A stretch of 64,000 bases of DNA. Source: Apostichopus japonicus (lineage: Eukaryota > Echinodermata > Holothuroidea > Aspidochirotida > Stichopodidae). Shown here in pieces: positions 22,001-34,100 of the stretch. The position numbers and the translations under genes were made by a program. Under the pieces are notes generated by a model. That model had not been told where the DNA came from. It was given only the letters and a program-made list of their open reading frames with translations, and searched no databases. The first letter of the stretch is position 1. The number at the start of each line of letters is the position of its first letter. Location of the stretch: positions 2,950,501 through 3,014,500 of the forward strand of contig NC_092580.1 in assembly GCF_037975245.1 (NCBI RefSeq). Reading direction: 5' to 3'.

Positions 22001-24600
22001 ATCAAGAAAAAGTGTGGAATGGAAGTCCCCGGAGAGCAAGCAAAACAGGCGAAAGAAAAAAATGGAGTAAACACTGACAAACTAATTTCAAAACAAATGA
22101 CAACACCACTCCATCCAAGCCATCGCTACGATAAAGGTTACAATGAATTAGAATAGTTAGACGGGATAAAAGATAAGAAACGTTAGGAATACTTAGATAA
22201 CAAAGGAGCTTTGTTACAAGTTGTAAACTTAGCAATGGTATGTACAGACTTGAGACTGTCACTCAAAGAATTCCAGGTCGTAGGACCTTTGAAACAGATA
22301 CAATGCTGAATGGAATTCCAATAGTTTACATGAATGCTGAGAGAGTTGTAGAATCTGTGTGGTGGTTAGGTATACGAAATAACGATTGGAGAAAATGGAG
22401 TTTTAATCACGTAGGTAGAGTCTCATTGCAAACTAGAACAAGTTTGAAGTTTGATGATTGCTGTTGTCATAAATATTGAGGATTACTGCAACAAAGAGGG
22501 AATAGCTAATTTCTGTGATGGAAGGCACTGTCCCCTGTTTTTGTTGAAGAATATGAAGTTTCTGCAGACGCGAAGGATTGTTGTTGGCCCAGGCAGAATT
22601 ACAGTAAGGTAGGATAATGTGTCAGTTATCATTATAATGGAGAATGCTGTTTGGTAGGTGAACCTCAGTCGGTTGAAAATACTGATTCCTTTAGAAACAT
22701 TGCTGCACACAATCTACCCAGTGCTTTCAAGTTAAATATCATGATGTAAACCCCTAGGAATTTAGCAAGATGAAAAAATGTGATATGATTGTTGTAGATA
22801 CAGAAAATATAACTCAGGTACGAATCCAGTGGTAATTGTGATGAATTTTCATTGTAATAAATATATTCTGAAGTTGATAATTTCATTTAAATAACCACAT
22901 TCACTAACGATAGCAGTGTAGGATTTCTGTTCTGTATCAATAAAACAGTGTGTACAATAATATCTTAGCTATGTACCTATAACAAATTTGCCTCTTACAC
23001 TTAACGGATATGACCAAAACAAATGTTACCAAAAGACATGATCTGTATCAGATAAAATCGGTGAAGCCTTAATATCTTACCAAAATAGTCAGTACATACA
23101 GGAGATGACAAGGATTTGCAGTTACTCTTCGACATTGAATATCCCATTATCATCAGTATGCTGAAGATTGTCTGCTATTGTATGAATAGTTTCACAAATT
23201 TCATACAATGTCGGATTTGCATTGCAAAGCATTAAACATTCAAACCCAATGTTATCATGCTTAACACAATAGCTTTACCTCTATCATTTATCCGGTAATT
23301 CTCTGTATGGTGTCTGCAGATAGTGAGCATAAATTAATGCATTTGAAATGCATTAAGTTTATTCAGCTTTAATTTGCACAAAGTTTGGCTACACTGAATA
23401 TCTGTTTATGAAGACATGCCTCGGCGGACATAATTCAGATAGATTCACAGTATTAATAACAGATTAAAGCTTAAAGGATCTATGTATTAATATATTCAAC
23501 CAATTGGAATATGAACTGGGCTTTTGTCAATAATAACATTAAGATTGATGACTCATTGAAATCAGCCATAAACAACAAAAATGTATAGTTCTAGTCTGTC
23601 CTTAACGTACTTTCATTGAATGGCTAGTAAATAGATACCTACCTCTCCACTGAAGGCAACCAAAGGTTACCGCACATATAATAAATGCGGAGATTATGAC
23701 ACCTGCACCCAAACATGCAAGAATTAAAATATCAGACTCATCTATAAGCGGTGCATCCGTGGTGGAAGAGAACTCCCTCAGTGGAGTTGACGTTACTGCA
23801 AATATATCAAAATGAAACATTAAAAAGGCAGAGGACGGACACATGACTAGTCAAGAATGTTTTGGTGCAGACCCACCAAATAGCCTGTGCGTTATACCTG
23901 TTACACTAGTTTTCTGTCGCAAAATGATGGATTGAAACAGTGATTACCGATACATTGTTGCCTTCGTCTATTATTTGATACATCCCCTTAGATCTCAGTT
24001 AAATAATTATGCTGAGAGATAAGTTAACTTATCATAGAACTATGTTATATGCTATGATTATGATTACATCAAAACAGAGGTCGCGAGTTGACAAGGAGTG
24101 TCACTCTCGTCATTTGGTGGTGCACTAACAAGGATAGTTTAAAGGAAAATTCGTGTTTGACGGATAAATGATGAGCATATCACACGCATCTCGATATCTG
24201 GATTACGCGATTTAGGAACTGTATGCAAAACAAACTTCCTCGTTCATCAGTAAATATAAATTAGCACTACCCTTTTAAGGTTCCAGTAACATTGCAGCCG
24301 ATAAACTCTTACCGTTGATAGAATCTTCTTCGGATATGTTTGGATGCATTTTGGTGACTATTTTGCAGCAGGTCGCGGATATATACTGAGCTCTGAACCA
24401 AAGTTTTCAATTGATCTTTTGGCTGTGTTTGATCGGAGTTGCTGCTCTCGTCCTCTTTCACGTGTACGATGTTATCCACTTTCCATGTGAGATTGACAGG
24501 ACAGTGTTTACTTGGCTGCAAAAGCAATGTACAAACTAAGGAATTGATTCAATCAGAACAAGAGGAGATGGACAGTCATTTTGTGTTTCAAACTGCAGGA
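16030..24600 (-). CDS. Gene A: Ig-domain receptor pseudokinase, 5' end not found, possibly a pseudogene
   Basis: Predicted exons, 5' to 3': 24313-24600 (Ig), 23639-23795 (membrane), 20268-20332, 19722-19898, 19388-19498, 18324-18490, 17532-17651, 17314-17422, 16633-16729, 16277-16379, 16030-16113. All junctions are GT-AG and phases join without conflict. The kinase-like domain has a degenerate glycine loop (LPGICKWTGTL), VTIS for VAIK, hinge YMIEECFEMKSL, HPGLCIQQVLVD for the HRD loop, HFC for DFG, APE, SDVWAVGITFWEIF and NERPSI. The tail ends EGQYYDL. Catalytic Lys, HRD Asp and DFG Asp are all replaced, so phosphotransfer is unlikely; a scaffold or phosphotyrosine-docking role is inferred. 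No signal peptide or first Ig exon was found, and the Ig exon is frame-broken. The kinase exons match gene B in length and remain open, which argues for past or present selection. Confidence 0.8.
17532..17651 (-). CDS. Gene A catalytic-loop exon, degenerate
   Basis: A 120-nt phase-0 exon. Its translation begins CCHPGLCIQQVLVDMS and continues CKLQHFCSLKDAESF. HPG stands where active kinases have HRD, Gln where the metal-binding Asn should be, and HFC where DFG should be. The gene B exon (52713-52832) has the same length and the same class of changes. Confidence 0.88.
19722..19898 (-). CDS. Gene A kinase N-lobe exon
   Basis: 177 nt. It encodes the juxtamembrane stretch with NPYEGE, a glycine-loop remnant and the beta-3 strand ERLNVTISYVD, in which Ser occupies the usual ATP-anchoring Lys. 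The paralogous exon is 54541-54711. Confidence 0.82.
20897..21567 (+). mobile_element. 5'-truncated CR1/L2-like LINE, 3' end copy 2
   Basis: Same element family as 7596-8460, inserted antisense in a gene A intron. It keeps LTILQNRAIRHITLSH and CRHN-region text up to the frameshift near 21185, then HRAIALWNPYHS-type sequence in another frame. It has a purine-rich 3' UTR and a tail of AAATAAATGAAA repeats at about 21541-21567. No target-site duplication is obvious. Confidence 0.85.
22000..22740 (-). mobile_element. Degenerate CR1-like LINE fragment
   Basis: The minus strand, read across several frames, gives LPNSILHYNDN, YCNSAWANNNPSRLQKLHIL, FAMRLYLRD and WNSLSDSLKS. This order is typical of the C-terminal end of CR1-type reverse transcriptases. 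Many frameshifts mark an old copy, in the same intron as the 20897 insertion. Confidence 0.65.
23639..23795 (-). CDS. Gene A transmembrane exon
   Basis: It encodes a Ser/Thr-rich stalk (TPLREFSSTTDAPLIDESD) and a single membrane helix (ILILACLGAGVIISAFIICA). Two donors are possible. AG|GTATCT (exon edge 23639, phase 2) joins directly to the next exon at 20332; AGAG|GTAGGT (edge 23643, phase 1) would need an extra micro-exon like the one proposed for gene B. Confidence 0.75.
24313..24600 (-). pseudogene. Gene A membrane-proximal Ig exon with compensating frameshifts
   Basis: Acceptor GGCAG|TC and donor AACG|GTAAGAG bound 288 nt with the same phase 1 edges as the gene B Ig2 exon. Both ends read in one frame (VLQFETQNDCPSPLVLIESI at the start; ISATCCKIVTKMHPNISEED at the end). 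The middle reads only in a second frame (SKHCPVNLTWKVDN), and the first frame has a TAG and two TGA there. Two opposite indels would explain it. The exon is either dead or carries two assembly errors. Confidence 0.65.
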
Positions 24601-27600
24601 CTGCCGGACTTAGAAGAGAAAACGTCTATAGGACGGGATGCTCACTAGGTACATTGTATATGGTAAAAGTTTGTTGAAGTGAACAATTTTCGCTTTTACA
24701 GCGGTATTCCGAGACTTAATTATATTCCTTTACATCAACATACCATCCAATTATGAGATTGACAAAATTATTGTCCTAAAAAATGGTGTATCAAATACTT
24801 TTCGTGTTAAGTTTAATGGACAGGACTTACTGGAGCAGTGAATTTCACATAGACAAATATGTTAGATCTTTGGAGAAAAAAGGTAAAATATAAACTTACT
24901 CAGTACTCAGAAGGACTGGATTTAGAGTCATGAAATGAGCAGTACATATCACACAAAGTCCGTGGCAAAGATCCGCAAGCTATAATGTATACTTGCGTCA
25001 TATATGACAATCAAATCTCAATGTTATCGCTGATGCATCATGCAAATCTCATTCTTCACATACGGAATGAAGAGCGATATATAACGTTTATGAACTTGCA
25101 TAGGGAATGACCTAAGTTTCTAATGTTTGACAGTTCATTGACTTTCCCAATATTAGTTTCGGAATGCTGCACAATATGTATTTTGCTCAAACAGTTAACA
25201 TAATTATCCAGCATATATCCATTTGGACACTTTTGTCTGACATTTTAGTAATGTTTAAAAGTTTACAACTCATTAAGCTCTTGATGGATATACAAGTTCA
25301 GGAAACTGATAGTAATAAGTAAAAGCTTAAAGTAATTACAAATGATTATAAATAACTTTACGATTTGCAGTGATCCAGTTGTATGTAAGTGTAAGCTATT
25401 TCTCACAATTTAGCTTAATGTTTAATCTTAATGCATTGTCCTTTTAATATGGATCAAGGAAATATAGAACATTCCACTGAAGCCTATTATGCTTCCTGCA
25501 GTTAATGACTTTTAATTCAAGTATCATAACACTCATATAATTTCTTTGAAGGTCTTTAATACCCGAATGTTTGATGAATTACATTATGAATTTTGTCCCT
25601 TGCAATTGAAAATATGAAGCTTATATGAGGAACAAAATACGTGATCACTTAATGATTGCTAGAAAAGAAGACAAATAAAACTTGAAGTAAGAAAGGACAT
25701 ACTCAACACAATATGTGTTGTTCATTTAATACAACACCCGAGGACTCCAGGTATTATTACATAAATATAAATATAAAATGATGCAAGTGTAGGCCTAGAG
25801 TGTGGATGGAGATTTGTAGTGCGGTGCAAATGGGGCATTTGCCTCAGGCTGCTTAACAATTAGACTGCGGATGTTGAGGTTTATGCACAACTTTGAACAA
25901 CTGGTCCCTGTCCATACCACACGGACTGACACACTCCGGGCACTTATCGTTATCTCAAATAGGATGGCTGTTTGGGGCAATTGCTTCATAAAACAGCACT
26001 TATACATGCACGTAATGTACGTTTATATTACGATTCACTGTTTACAATTTTGTTCTAATGGGGAAGTACCATTTGCGGTAAGGGTGTCTAGGATAACGTT
26101 TTACAGACACAGTGTACCATTTGATATCCTTCGCGAACAATGGAATCTCCCCTAGGGCATATATATTTAATTCTAAAAGTGAAAATTTATTCCTTTCCCT
26201 AAGCTGGTGTGTCTTTACACTGTCGGGAGATGTTATTCACTCATAATTGTTTTGGAGGATTAGAGCAATTTCGAACAGAACAAACTTCCGACATTAACTT
26301 AAGGGTAGTATCAGTAGCCTACCATGGACTATTAGCCAAGTTTAAACATTACGCTGGTGACGATTACACCTATTATTACAGTCTTAGCCCTAAGTCCTAC
26401 CCATACCCCCCCCCCCTCCGTTCAGTCTCTTCTTCTTTTCAATACAAAAACAGACATATTATTCCTTATTTTCTTTAATATCGAAAGCAGTCAGCCTGAT
26501 ATAAAAATGATCTGCCTCTTTTTCTATACCGCTTCAGTCTAAGTGTTTGCTATTCTTGCTGTAAACGTGTTTGACTACTGTTGATTTGACATATCGTTAA
26601 GCTTATTCAAAAACAAATATTAATCACTGTATAGTCAAACTTTAACGTAAAAGGGTGGATCCGACTACGAAAGCTCTACCTAGTTGTAGCATAGTGGAAA
26701 TATGAAAAAGTTTACAACTGTGTACTAAGTCTATGGTCTACTTTTTATACTATCGGTCTATATCGGTCTAAATTAGTCTAACAAAAGCAGTTATTGTGAT
26801 CCGATAGCAGTCGTAGTTATGACCATCATAAACACCGCGTATATGTTTTGTGAAGGCGGTGATGCTCAGCTGCTTCTGTTATCTGGAAGATAAGTAGTGT
26901 GCTGAAAGTGTCCTGTGCTAGTTCATGCTGAAAGTCTGTGGTACTTGACCCAACTCATAACTCACCAAAAGTTCTTCAACTGTCTACATTTGCTTTCAAA
27001 AATATTTATCTTTTGACATAAGTAGACATTCAGCCACTGACGTAGGGAAATCAAATGACGAACACAAGAGTGCTATGTTAGCGAGACTTCCTGTTTTGAT
27101 GCATTCGTCGCAAACTCTGTACTTAATTGTATTCTTTTGCCAACAACTCAGTCCTTCCGACACAGAGTTAAACGTGATAATTGTGGTTCCATGAATGCCT
27201 AGAATCGACATAAATTTATGCTTATAAACTTGCAGAGTTTGTTTTGACGTTTTCATTAATTATTTGAAGGGGCAAAACAGGAATAGCTGCTCTGATCACA
27301 TGTAAAAGTGACAAGCATTCATCTGAAAAGAAGTATGTTTTTATTAATATGAGGAATATTCACCTTTTTTAAAGATCCATCGCCATAATTTCATATTTCC
27401 CCCTCTTTCCCTTATGCAGTAAAAATAAAACTGTGAAAACCAATGTCTGATGGTTTGTTCTATATTTCAAACCAATACTATACAATACAATGCAAACTGA
27501 CATAATATTCCTAGTTGGATTATATGCTCCTTGATGTTTATTTAACAAACCAGTTTTATGATTGTGACCTTAAATTGAACGTGGAAATAAACACGTCCTT

Positions 27601-27978
27601 GTTGCAAGAATACGCAAAAACAATGTAAAGGAGATTGACATAACATACTGTAGGTATTTTTAAATATTGACAAGTAAACAAGCGGTAAATCGGTAGTTCA
27701 GTGACTTAAAATAAACCCAATTAAGAGCAAGACAAGAAAGAGTATGCTATTTGAATCTTTTTCAGTTTCCTTTCAAATCGTGGACCTTGATCGGTACGGA
27801 AATTTTCTGGAATGTTAATGAATATAACCTTTAAAGGAAACATTTTGCAATTGTTCTGTCCTTTGATCAAGTATTGCATGCAGATTTACATTCTTGCTGA
27901 AATGATCCATAATAACAAACTTATATCTACTGCTACGATAAGTTAAAGGTAGCCTGTTATGTCTGAAGAAGATGATAT
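24601..27978. other. Spacer between gene D 3' end and gene A; no exon recognised
   Basis: A signal peptide and first Ig exon for gene A would be expected here by analogy with gene B, but I found none. Near 24750-24860 the minus strand reads CSSKSCPLNLTRKVFDT, which resembles the gene A Ig text SKHCPVNLTWKVDN, so a decayed duplicate Ig fragment may be present. Confidence 0.4.
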
Positions 27979-28179
27979 TTAGATTGAATATTCGTATCGT
28001 GATGATCCAGGTAATTTGTCACGATTAGAGCTTTGTGAACGATCATGTCTACTGCGATATGAGCAATCGCGAGATTCTGATCTGTTCCTCTCACGATATT
28101 GATGATCTAGTCGGTCTTCCATATTTTTGACCTGGTTAGTAATTGTGTTTACTCGGACAGACACTTTCTGCAACGACTC
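27979..28179 (-). CDS. Gene D last exon: coiled coil and RS-rich C-terminus
   Basis: 201 nt including TAA, with acceptor ATATTCAG. The start, ESLQKVSVRVNTITNQVKNM, continues into EDRLDHQY and shows heptad-like spacing of hydrophobic residues. The remainder is rich in Arg, Ser and Asp (RNRSESRDCSYRSRHDRSQS) and ends SRYEYSI. The dipeptide pattern recalls RS-type or phosphorylatable basic tails; two tyrosines lie in the last six residues. Confidence 0.85.
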   Translation of the reverse strand, partial: ESLQKVSVRVNTITNQVKNMEDRLDHQYRERNRSESRDCSYRSRHDRSQSSNRDKLPGSSRYEYSI

Positions 28180-31100
28180 CTGAATATGTTGTATAGACCT
28201 TGGAATAACACTATGGCAACTAAATAACTGTTAATAAGTCTTCCGTCATATTTTATTTTTATTTTACTATGTTGTAATCAGCTTTTACAGGCGCATTTCA
28301 ACAAAGCTATCCCAAAATCTAAATGCCGGGCCAGATAGTCTTCCATTGAGTGTAGAAGCAGGTTATATATTTCCTTTGGCGTTGGGTGGTCAATACCGTT
28401 TATTAATTATAATCTACGACACCATTACTGGTAGTTTTACAATTGTAAAATGTCATCATTATCGTCACAGCTAAACGAAGAGAGCATATCAACTTTAAAC
28501 GACATAGAAGGTGACGTAACGTTTATGTTAAAGCGATCCATACATAAATAACTAACTACATCAAATTTAACCCTATTTATTCACGAGATTTGTGAGTAAT
28601 TTATATTAGATAAAAATATTTATTGCAAAATTACGTAACAATCAAAATACATTTTATCGAAAACAGAATATACAATACACATTAATCGCAAATTTACAAA
28701 CATTTCCCAAATTTTATGAATATGGTATGAACGTTCTATATATATATATAAGATAATGTCAACATTTTCCAGATGAACAATTATTATACAAAATGTTGTT
28801 GAACATTCTCGCAACAAAATCCACCAGAAGTTTATAATATTGTGGGCTTCTCTTGTCCAATATTCGGCGTCTGTAGTTTGGTTTGTTATTTACAGAAAAA
28901 TTAATTCTTTTTTTCACTTTTCATTGGAATATTTCAGTTCCAAGATTTCCACAAAAAAGTCGTAGTATAGCTTCAGGGAATGTGATCGCCAGATATCCGA
29001 AATACAGAGTTCCAAATTTTTTTGGTAGACTTACGGCTATGACGTAATGGTAGAAATGAAAGTCATAGATTTTAACACCTTTTAGTATGTAGTTTTTCCA
29101 TAGACTTATATGAACCTTTTTCTTTGAAACCTATATTAAATATAGCGTCAGAGGCAAAGCATGGTCCGGCCATAAAAGGTACCGAAATTACATAAGGTAC
29201 ACATACATCAAGACTTATGAAATAAAATGTAAACACTTATTTTGCATTTCATTTGCATACAGTAATATTTTACACTAGTCTACTACAATATTATACGTTA
29301 AAGTAATGACATCACTTGACAACACCATTTTTAAAAAGTTTCCAATACTTTTAATTCGTGTTTCGTTTCGTGGAAACATTCGAGGGACTGCGTTCGTTCA
29401 TAACGCTAATATATATTGGTACCTATGAGGATCAATTAGTATATGAAATATAAATGTAACGGTATTTCGTTGGCTGTCACGTGACGTATTGTGTCCATAC
29501 CTAACCGTTGTCAAGAAAAGTATCCATCTTCTTTAAAACTGAAAAATTAAGAAATGCAAAAAAAGAAGAAGAGATAGGTGAAAGTCTGTAATTATTAACA
29601 GTACTGTTAGCTACTCTCTTGAATGGTAGTTCAATTGCAGACGCGTTAACAGGAATTTACAAACATATTCCAGCTCTAATGAAATGAAAGGTTTATTTCG
29701 AGGAGATTAGTACCAACAGCTTTTCGATCATGATCAGTCGAGTGAGTGGAACTTTTTGCATTCAACAAAGGACGAGGCTTGGAAACAATGTAATTAACAT
29801 ATTAATTAAATATTCTTTCTGGTAACAAAATTGACTTTATCATACCTTTATGTTGTTCATAAACGTTTTCCGAGCTTCCAAGTCCATCTACACAGATATA
29901 AGAAAAACTGTCATTGTCCGTTTACATTAATGTTCAAAGGAAAGGATCCACACGTGTATTTACCCCCCCCCCCCCACCAAAAAAATGCAGAAAAACTCAG
30001 TGAGTCATTGCATTGTTAATGTGCACATTTCGGTATATTTTTTTAATCTGGTCATGTCAACATGATGGTCAATGTGTAAAGGAACGAATGACACACAAAC
30101 AGTTTTTATTATTACCATAGGTTACGTAATTTAATAAAGGTACCATACACTGAAACATAGTGTCGTTAGCACAAATCAATTAATTTAAACTTACCAGACC
30201 GGACGAATCTAGTATAAGTTTCATTTCACCCTTATTCATCTATTGTGGTATCAAAAGAAGGAAAGAAAGTAAATTTGACTATGTTTATAGCTTTGGTTGT
30301 AAATTAAAACAACTATACGCTTATGTTAACACTGTAAACATATAGCAGCTGGTCGTTTGATTCGTTAAAAGAATTTTATTGTAATGACAATCATGTTACG
30401 TGTAAACATAAATCAGTACTTCATTCATTTGAAAGGGAGAAGTTTAGTGTTAATTTTTTTCAAACGTAAAATACTATTTATACAGCAAACGATTTGGTAA
30501 CAGTTTTGTCAACTTTTTATAACGAAAATCAACCTCGCACTGAGGTCACAGAACGTATCTTGAAAAACACATATTACCTTATACGATTTTATAATGTGAT
30601 TAAGTAGTTTGTCCTTCATGTCAACTCCGATCTTTGAATGGAAACAGAAAATTGAAACGTAGTGTTTATTGATATAAGTTGTACAACTCGATTGAATACT
30701 TGAATGAAACAAAAGCCACCAATAACGTTAAGGAGAAAAAGGTGTGTTGTGTCCATTAGTGGTAAACCATATTCACCTTTTAGCAATTTTTGCACTATCC
30801 AAATTCATTTTGTGGTTTGTGTATTTTTTTAGTTCGTAATTGATTAAGGACTTTCATAACTTAACGTTACAACCTTTCAACCTTTTCTTGCGTCTAATGA
30901 GCCCGAAGAACTGCCACATGGAAAGTAGTGGTATTTGACGACATTGATTATAGGCCTATCCCGGGAAATCGAACATACGAATCTTCATCAAGAGCAAAAT
31001 TGTATTTAAAGAGAAAGAAAAGCTTGATTGTGATTGGCTTCTTGCAATTTTGCTAAGAGAATGTTAAGTACCTGTGCTTGATGTACCATCGTCATGATCA

Positions 31101-34100
31101 CACGGTTACAGTCTCTGTGTTAGGGGGACTGGGCTTGAGAGTGTATACGTTTGTGTGATTTCCATGCTAGAGCTAAATCTTATATAAATTTTCCTAAAAC
31201 GAAGCTTGATTAGGAATCATAATAGATTGGTGACAGACGTTAGCATATTAAATATTCATTGACAAGTGACTAAGGTTTAACAAGTTAGTAACACATGGTT
31301 CAAACTCGTGAAAGTACTCGAATCAGGAAAGTATAATTTAATTTAGGAAACCAACAATTTATCGACTTACCAATTCTTCAAGTGAAAGTGAAGCCACGTA
31401 GCGAATCCAATTTTCTTTGTTCCACTATGGGAAGCAACAATCATTATATTAAAACGAAATGCTTTTCAACTCTATATATGCGAAATTTTACGACCCTCTC
31501 CGAACTATCGCTTCTACCCACACCTTTGACCAAGCCATAGCTACATACGATCATGTTATTTGTTTAATGTGCTCAGCTAATTGGGTGGGGTATGGCATTA
31601 TTACTCCTTTGAGCTGTGATGTGTAGCAATAGTAGAACATCGATAGGTGCATTTAAGAAACCGTGAAAAGCTAATTTTACAGGGAAGACTAATATAGCTC
31701 ATAAAAATCTTCTGTATTAAATAATCAGGTGCCTTAAAAACAATATGTCATAAAAAGGTTTAAGAATAGAGATAAACACATGGTAGCAAAATTATCAGAC
31801 GCAACGGCGCTTCCGTAAACTCAGTGAAAAACTGTTGATCTTATTTCGTTTTCATATATATTTTGATGCATATACATCATATGCAAAATTCTGTTGAAAG
31901 TAAAATTCCAATGCCGTTAAAGACACAGGGATTCATGAAAATGAACAGAAGCTACTTACCGCATCAGTTCGAATGTAACCATTGAGCAGTTGTTCAAATA
32001 CGTGTTCTGACATCTGAAATTAGAATAAACCTTTACTAGCCTTTTACTATGTCCAAATCAAGCTTTTGAGTACATTGACTATTTGTGGTGGTCTACATTA
32101 TGCCATCAATGATCTATAAAAGGATTTCTGAGTTGTATTGAATGAAACAGGGATGTCTTCCCTGGAAACATAGTATACAGGATGATGTAGCTTGAAGAAA
32201 CGTTAGAACGGTATATAGAGATCGCCGTCAGCCAAGGGCACAGCAATTGGAATACTAGTATCTGGTTTAGTTGCCAGAAAGCAATTGCACTTGTTATTGT
32301 TACAACATTTATATCATGGAAGGTTCATCTCGTATTATAATGGAAATATTTATAAGAAACGTTGGTTAAAGTCCATTCGTCGAGCACCGGAAATCCTATA
32401 TATATATTTGCCTGTATATGAAGTGGTACATTAAAACTTTATAACTTATAAAGTTATAAGGAACTTACGAGATTTTCTTTCAGTATTGTCTTTAGTTCTG
32501 GGTTGACAATTTCACGAACTTTTACCTGCAGAACAAGATCAATTCATTATTTTTTAGTATTTGTGAACAGTGAGCTATTTTCGAGATAGTCAAAAGGAGA
32601 TAAAACGACAGAATGGTTCAAATAACTCGTTATCCAAAGTTACAAGAGAACAAATGTTGGTTGGGTTTTGAACGTTCATTGTCATTACAGTTTAGATTCT
32701 GTCGCCCCAATGGAAGCAAATTTCAATATTGGATTCGACTTATGTCATCAATTTAAATATAGGATAAAATCTCTCTTTGTTTAAAGAGTGGCTTTCACTG
32801 CTGCTGTGTGATATGCTTTTTTCAAGGAAATATACAGTATGTTGCCAACTCATTTATGAATATATATTAATGAATATAATGATTTCATTGTTCAAGCTAG
32901 TGATATGATGTACACATCTTTAACGATTGAAAAGGAAGAAACGTTTTCACATACTTTCTTTTCTTTAATAAGATTTTGAATTTCAACTGAATAGATTCCA
33001 TCCGTAATCTGCAATATGGAGAAATATCGATATTTAGTGGAATGGTTAGTAGTGGTGGTACACAGCAAAGATTATCGCATGAGGAATTTCAAACGGGCAA
33101 AAGCATGCACATGTGGTTTTGAAATAATGCTCAAAATTTGTATAACAATTGAGTATATATTATGAGAAGTACTGCAATAGATAGCATTTAAATATTTTAA
33201 TATTGTACGGTTTATATTAAAATAAAGTTTTTTTTTCACTTACCGTTTCTCAATTTAAAGACACAATAGGTTATTATTATGTCAATGTCAGTTTCAGCTT
33301 AAGTAGTTCATGGTACTTTATCAAGTGTGGACAATAATGATCGTGGACATGTATAGAAGTATATTATCTCGATGGAAAGACCCGTGATTAAATATATTAC
33401 GAAGTGTTAGACACAGCAGACTGTTTTAAACATTAGCTCTGGTATATTTAACTAAGACATTTAAAATCACCATTCTTGCGCTTTTCAAAAGCACGTTATG
33501 CACAGTTTCTTTTGCATTACATTCATGTCATTAAAATAGCGCAGAAGACAAAATATTAAACTTATCGACAGCCACCATTCCTTGTTTGCCAGTTGTATCC
33601 TGTTCGAGCTCTATTAAGAGCTCCTTCAGGCTTATAAACGAGAACTAAAATATTGAGCTTGTATTAAGCAGCTCGCGTATTATGAGACCAGACTCAGGAA
33701 AAAAAACGAACATGTAGCATTCAATGAAGTTTACTAACTTACGAAATTTTCTTTCAAACTCATATGTAACAGTTCCAAAAATGAGTTTGTAGAGAGCTGT
33801 AACAGAAGAAAAGTAAACAGGTTCCATTGAGAATATGAGCATCACGTTCCTGGCTTGGGACATATTGTTGAATATGAATGTCTGGAAGATTCCGGTACAA
33901 CTATGTCGAGTTATATCCCTCTTCCCAATTAAAGAATCATTCGATTAGAAGGGAGGGAGAGAGAGGACGGATAATCAACAACTTCAAAAATTACGCGGTC
34001 TTGCTGTAGTTGTAAATAGAACATTTAGCTTTTAATAAGTTCAGTTGAATATAAAGCGGCAGTTGTTAAAATTAATTGTTGTTACTCACCCAGCTTTCTT

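Noticed and set aside
22240-22479. 79-codon plus-strand open frame
   Set aside because: The opposite strand reads as a decayed CR1-type reverse transcriptase end, which explains the open frame.
26996-27256. 86-codon minus-strand open frame with several cysteines between gene D and gene A
   Set aside because: No Ig, membrane or known domain pattern, no supporting splice sites and no paralogue in the window.
33225-33300. Good donor (CTTAC on the plus strand) suggesting another micro-exon between those at 33743 and 32955
   Set aside because: The matching upstream segment has an in-frame stop and no acceptor at the right distance. It may be a decayed repeat exon but is not supported.
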